From the NCBI GenBank assembly GCA_903916135.1, contig CAIWVT010000539.1, forward strand, positions 1 to 15,231: DNA of 15,231 bases, read 5' to 3'. Source of the DNA: an uncultured bacterium. Its GTDB lineage: Bacteria; Bacteroidota; Bacteroidia; Bacteroidales; CAIWKO01. Made by a program: the position numbers and the translations under genes. Of the stretch, positions 15,001 to 15,231 are shown one piece after another (positions within the stretch are counted from its first letter, which is position 1; each line of letters begins with the position of its first letter). The notes beneath the pieces are model-generated. The model had not been told where the DNA came from. It searched no databases and was given only the letters and a program-made list of their open reading frames with translations.

Positions 15001-15228
15001 GTTTGGAGCACCTCCACCTCCACCGCCACCTCCGCCCCAACATTCAACTGTTATGGATGTTATCCCTGCAGGGCATAACCATGTGGCATTACCCGCAGTT
15101 GTAAATGTTACGGTCTGACCTTGTATAGTAATACTGCCAATCATTAACGATAGCATACTTACAAAAAATAAAAGAAATTTCATAAGAAACCCATTGCTTT
15201 TATTCAAAATAGCGTACAATTTTTCCAT
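12031..15228 (-). CDS. Secreted multidomain protein with Gly-rich, Ig/PKD-like and T9SS type B C-terminal domains
   Basis: Protein of up to 1065 residues, predicted to be exported and surface-attached or released through the type IX secretion system. A signal peptide lies at about 16-38 (MKFLLFFVSMLSLMIGS, cleavage near QGQ). Residues about 40-262 form a glycine-rich domain opening with TFTTAGNATWLCPAGITSITVECW and closing with GQVIITY, as in the glycine-rich domains of Bacteroidota adhesin-like proteins. Residues about 268-800 hold seven Ig/PKD-like repeats with paired cysteines, including two tandem copies of an NFA-IP-FC-GS-PLL module (about 595-725). Two PKD domains follow (WDFGD near 835, WSFGD near 921). 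Residues 970-1065 are the gliding-motility-associated sorting domain (FYIPNSFAPS, FELYIYDRSGKKLF, W-NGK, GGVYVYKF). The gene may start at codon 16 (15183) rather than 15228. Its promoter lies at or beyond the window edge. No enzymatic domain is seen; adhesion or matrix function is inferred. Confidence 0.9.
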   Translation of the reverse strand: MEKLYAILNKSNGFLMKFLLFFVSMLSLMIGSITIQGQTVTFTTAGNATWLCPAGITSITVECWGGGGGGGGGAPNTAASGGAGGSYSQFVMTVTPGTTYNLRVGATGTAGTNTGGTGGTGGSSYFGNTVAGAPAGATTLAVGGVGGNGSTAGSGTALGSTTGNIGNALYFYAGGNGAANVGTGSSGGGGGGAGNAAPGGNAAGITAGVGGVGGGGGGAAGSTSNGAGAAGTAPGGAGAGGNAGNNGRKGGAGARGQVIITYIPCSAPTSIVISVTPSSSCTIPQSVTFDVTSFTGGNLNGGTWQYQWQNGATILQAWNVTSSYTASLSTSVTYTVYMRSSACIATVSLGANAIYTLLTLPSLPSIITGSTTPCMSSNQTYSVTNTVGITYNWVFPVGWTIVSGQGTNSVIVNISNGASSGSVTVTPSNSCGNGTSQTLASAPVAAPIVSITPSPASICIGTGALLTASGAITYTWSPAAGLSGTSGTTVTANPAITSTYTISGTSGGCAGTNTFTVTVNPYPTVTSTASPTTICAGASSSLTANGATSYLWSSGLGTTATVSASPMSTITYTVVGSTANCTASSTVSVTVIPLVTPNFATIPAFCSGSTAPLLGPTSPNGINGSWNPATIDNTTSGTYIFTPNAGVCATTQSLNVTITPQTVPNFAAIPGFCIGSIPPLLSTTSLNGITGTWNPSIINNVSSAAYTFTPTVGQCAASTSLNSTIYPKPMLSTVASPASICSGSSSTLSASGANTYIWMPGSLQDSVVNVSPTTNTIYTVTGTSSVGCTGTTTVTVSLYTEVALQFTTSPAQGCYPLPVDFKYIYNALTDSNSLHWDFGDPTTIMDVSTLLATTYTYTNQGIFNVTLTGTTFDGCPALGHDVVKVLPPPQAAFYADPSITDTYQPLIHFYDESVNTYGWCWSFGDANSNYSIEEFPEHTYTDPGVYEVTLIAYNETCTDTLKQEIVINEGFAFYIPNSFAPSSTITSNTVFNGKGIGVRSDNFELYIYDRSGKKLFYTNDSNKGWNGKVDGKDKLCEGGVYVYKFRVKELNYIEHKYVGTVLLLR

Positions 15229-15231
15229 AAT

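Overview
The window looks like chromosome from a member of the Bacteroidota. The clearest evidence is the minus-strand gene at 12031-15228. It encodes a secreted multidomain adhesin-like protein ending in a gliding-motility/type IX secretion (T9SS type B) C-terminal domain. Several promoters also carry the Bacteroidota -7 element TAnnTTTG, Shine-Dalgarno sequences are generally absent, and the lipoproteins have short Bacteroidota-style signal peptides. Genus cannot be told from the sequence alone.

Layout. (1) 90-3320, minus strand: a RecQ-like superfamily 2 helicase of about 1076 residues with a large unassigned N-terminal region. (2) 3396-4532: a long gene-free stretch with a dispersed-type repeat, an 8-bp tandem array, a 21-bp tandem array of 16 units in two subtypes, and a tract almost devoid of C on the plus strand. 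(3) 4533-5477: an unrecognised protein with a C-terminal beta-sandwich-like (carboxypeptidase-regulatory-like) domain. (4) 5598-8857: a compact restriction-modification locus. It has a small PD-(D/E)XK nuclease gene and a methyltransferase gene whose product carries its own specificity-type C-terminus. The methyltransferase promoter is flanked by two copies of an operator-like sequence. (5) 8945-11856: three plus-strand accessory genes (a lipoprotein with an NlpC/P60-like Cys/His pattern, a one-helix membrane protein, an orphan lipoprotein), separated by intergenic inverted repeats that end in ACGTTA. (6) 11912-12018: a terminator between convergent genes and a second copy of the dispersed repeat. 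(7) 12031-15228: the T9SS-exported protein, running to the window edge.

The R-M pair is the one clear functional system. The plus-strand block from about 5735 to 10860 has a cassette-like organisation: each gene or gene pair is followed by an imperfect palindrome with a conserved ACGTTA 3' end, in one orientation. This resembles an integron-type gene cassette array, but no integrase lies in the window, so it remains a hypothesis. The helicase and R-M genes together could mark a defence-rich region; that too is inference from context.
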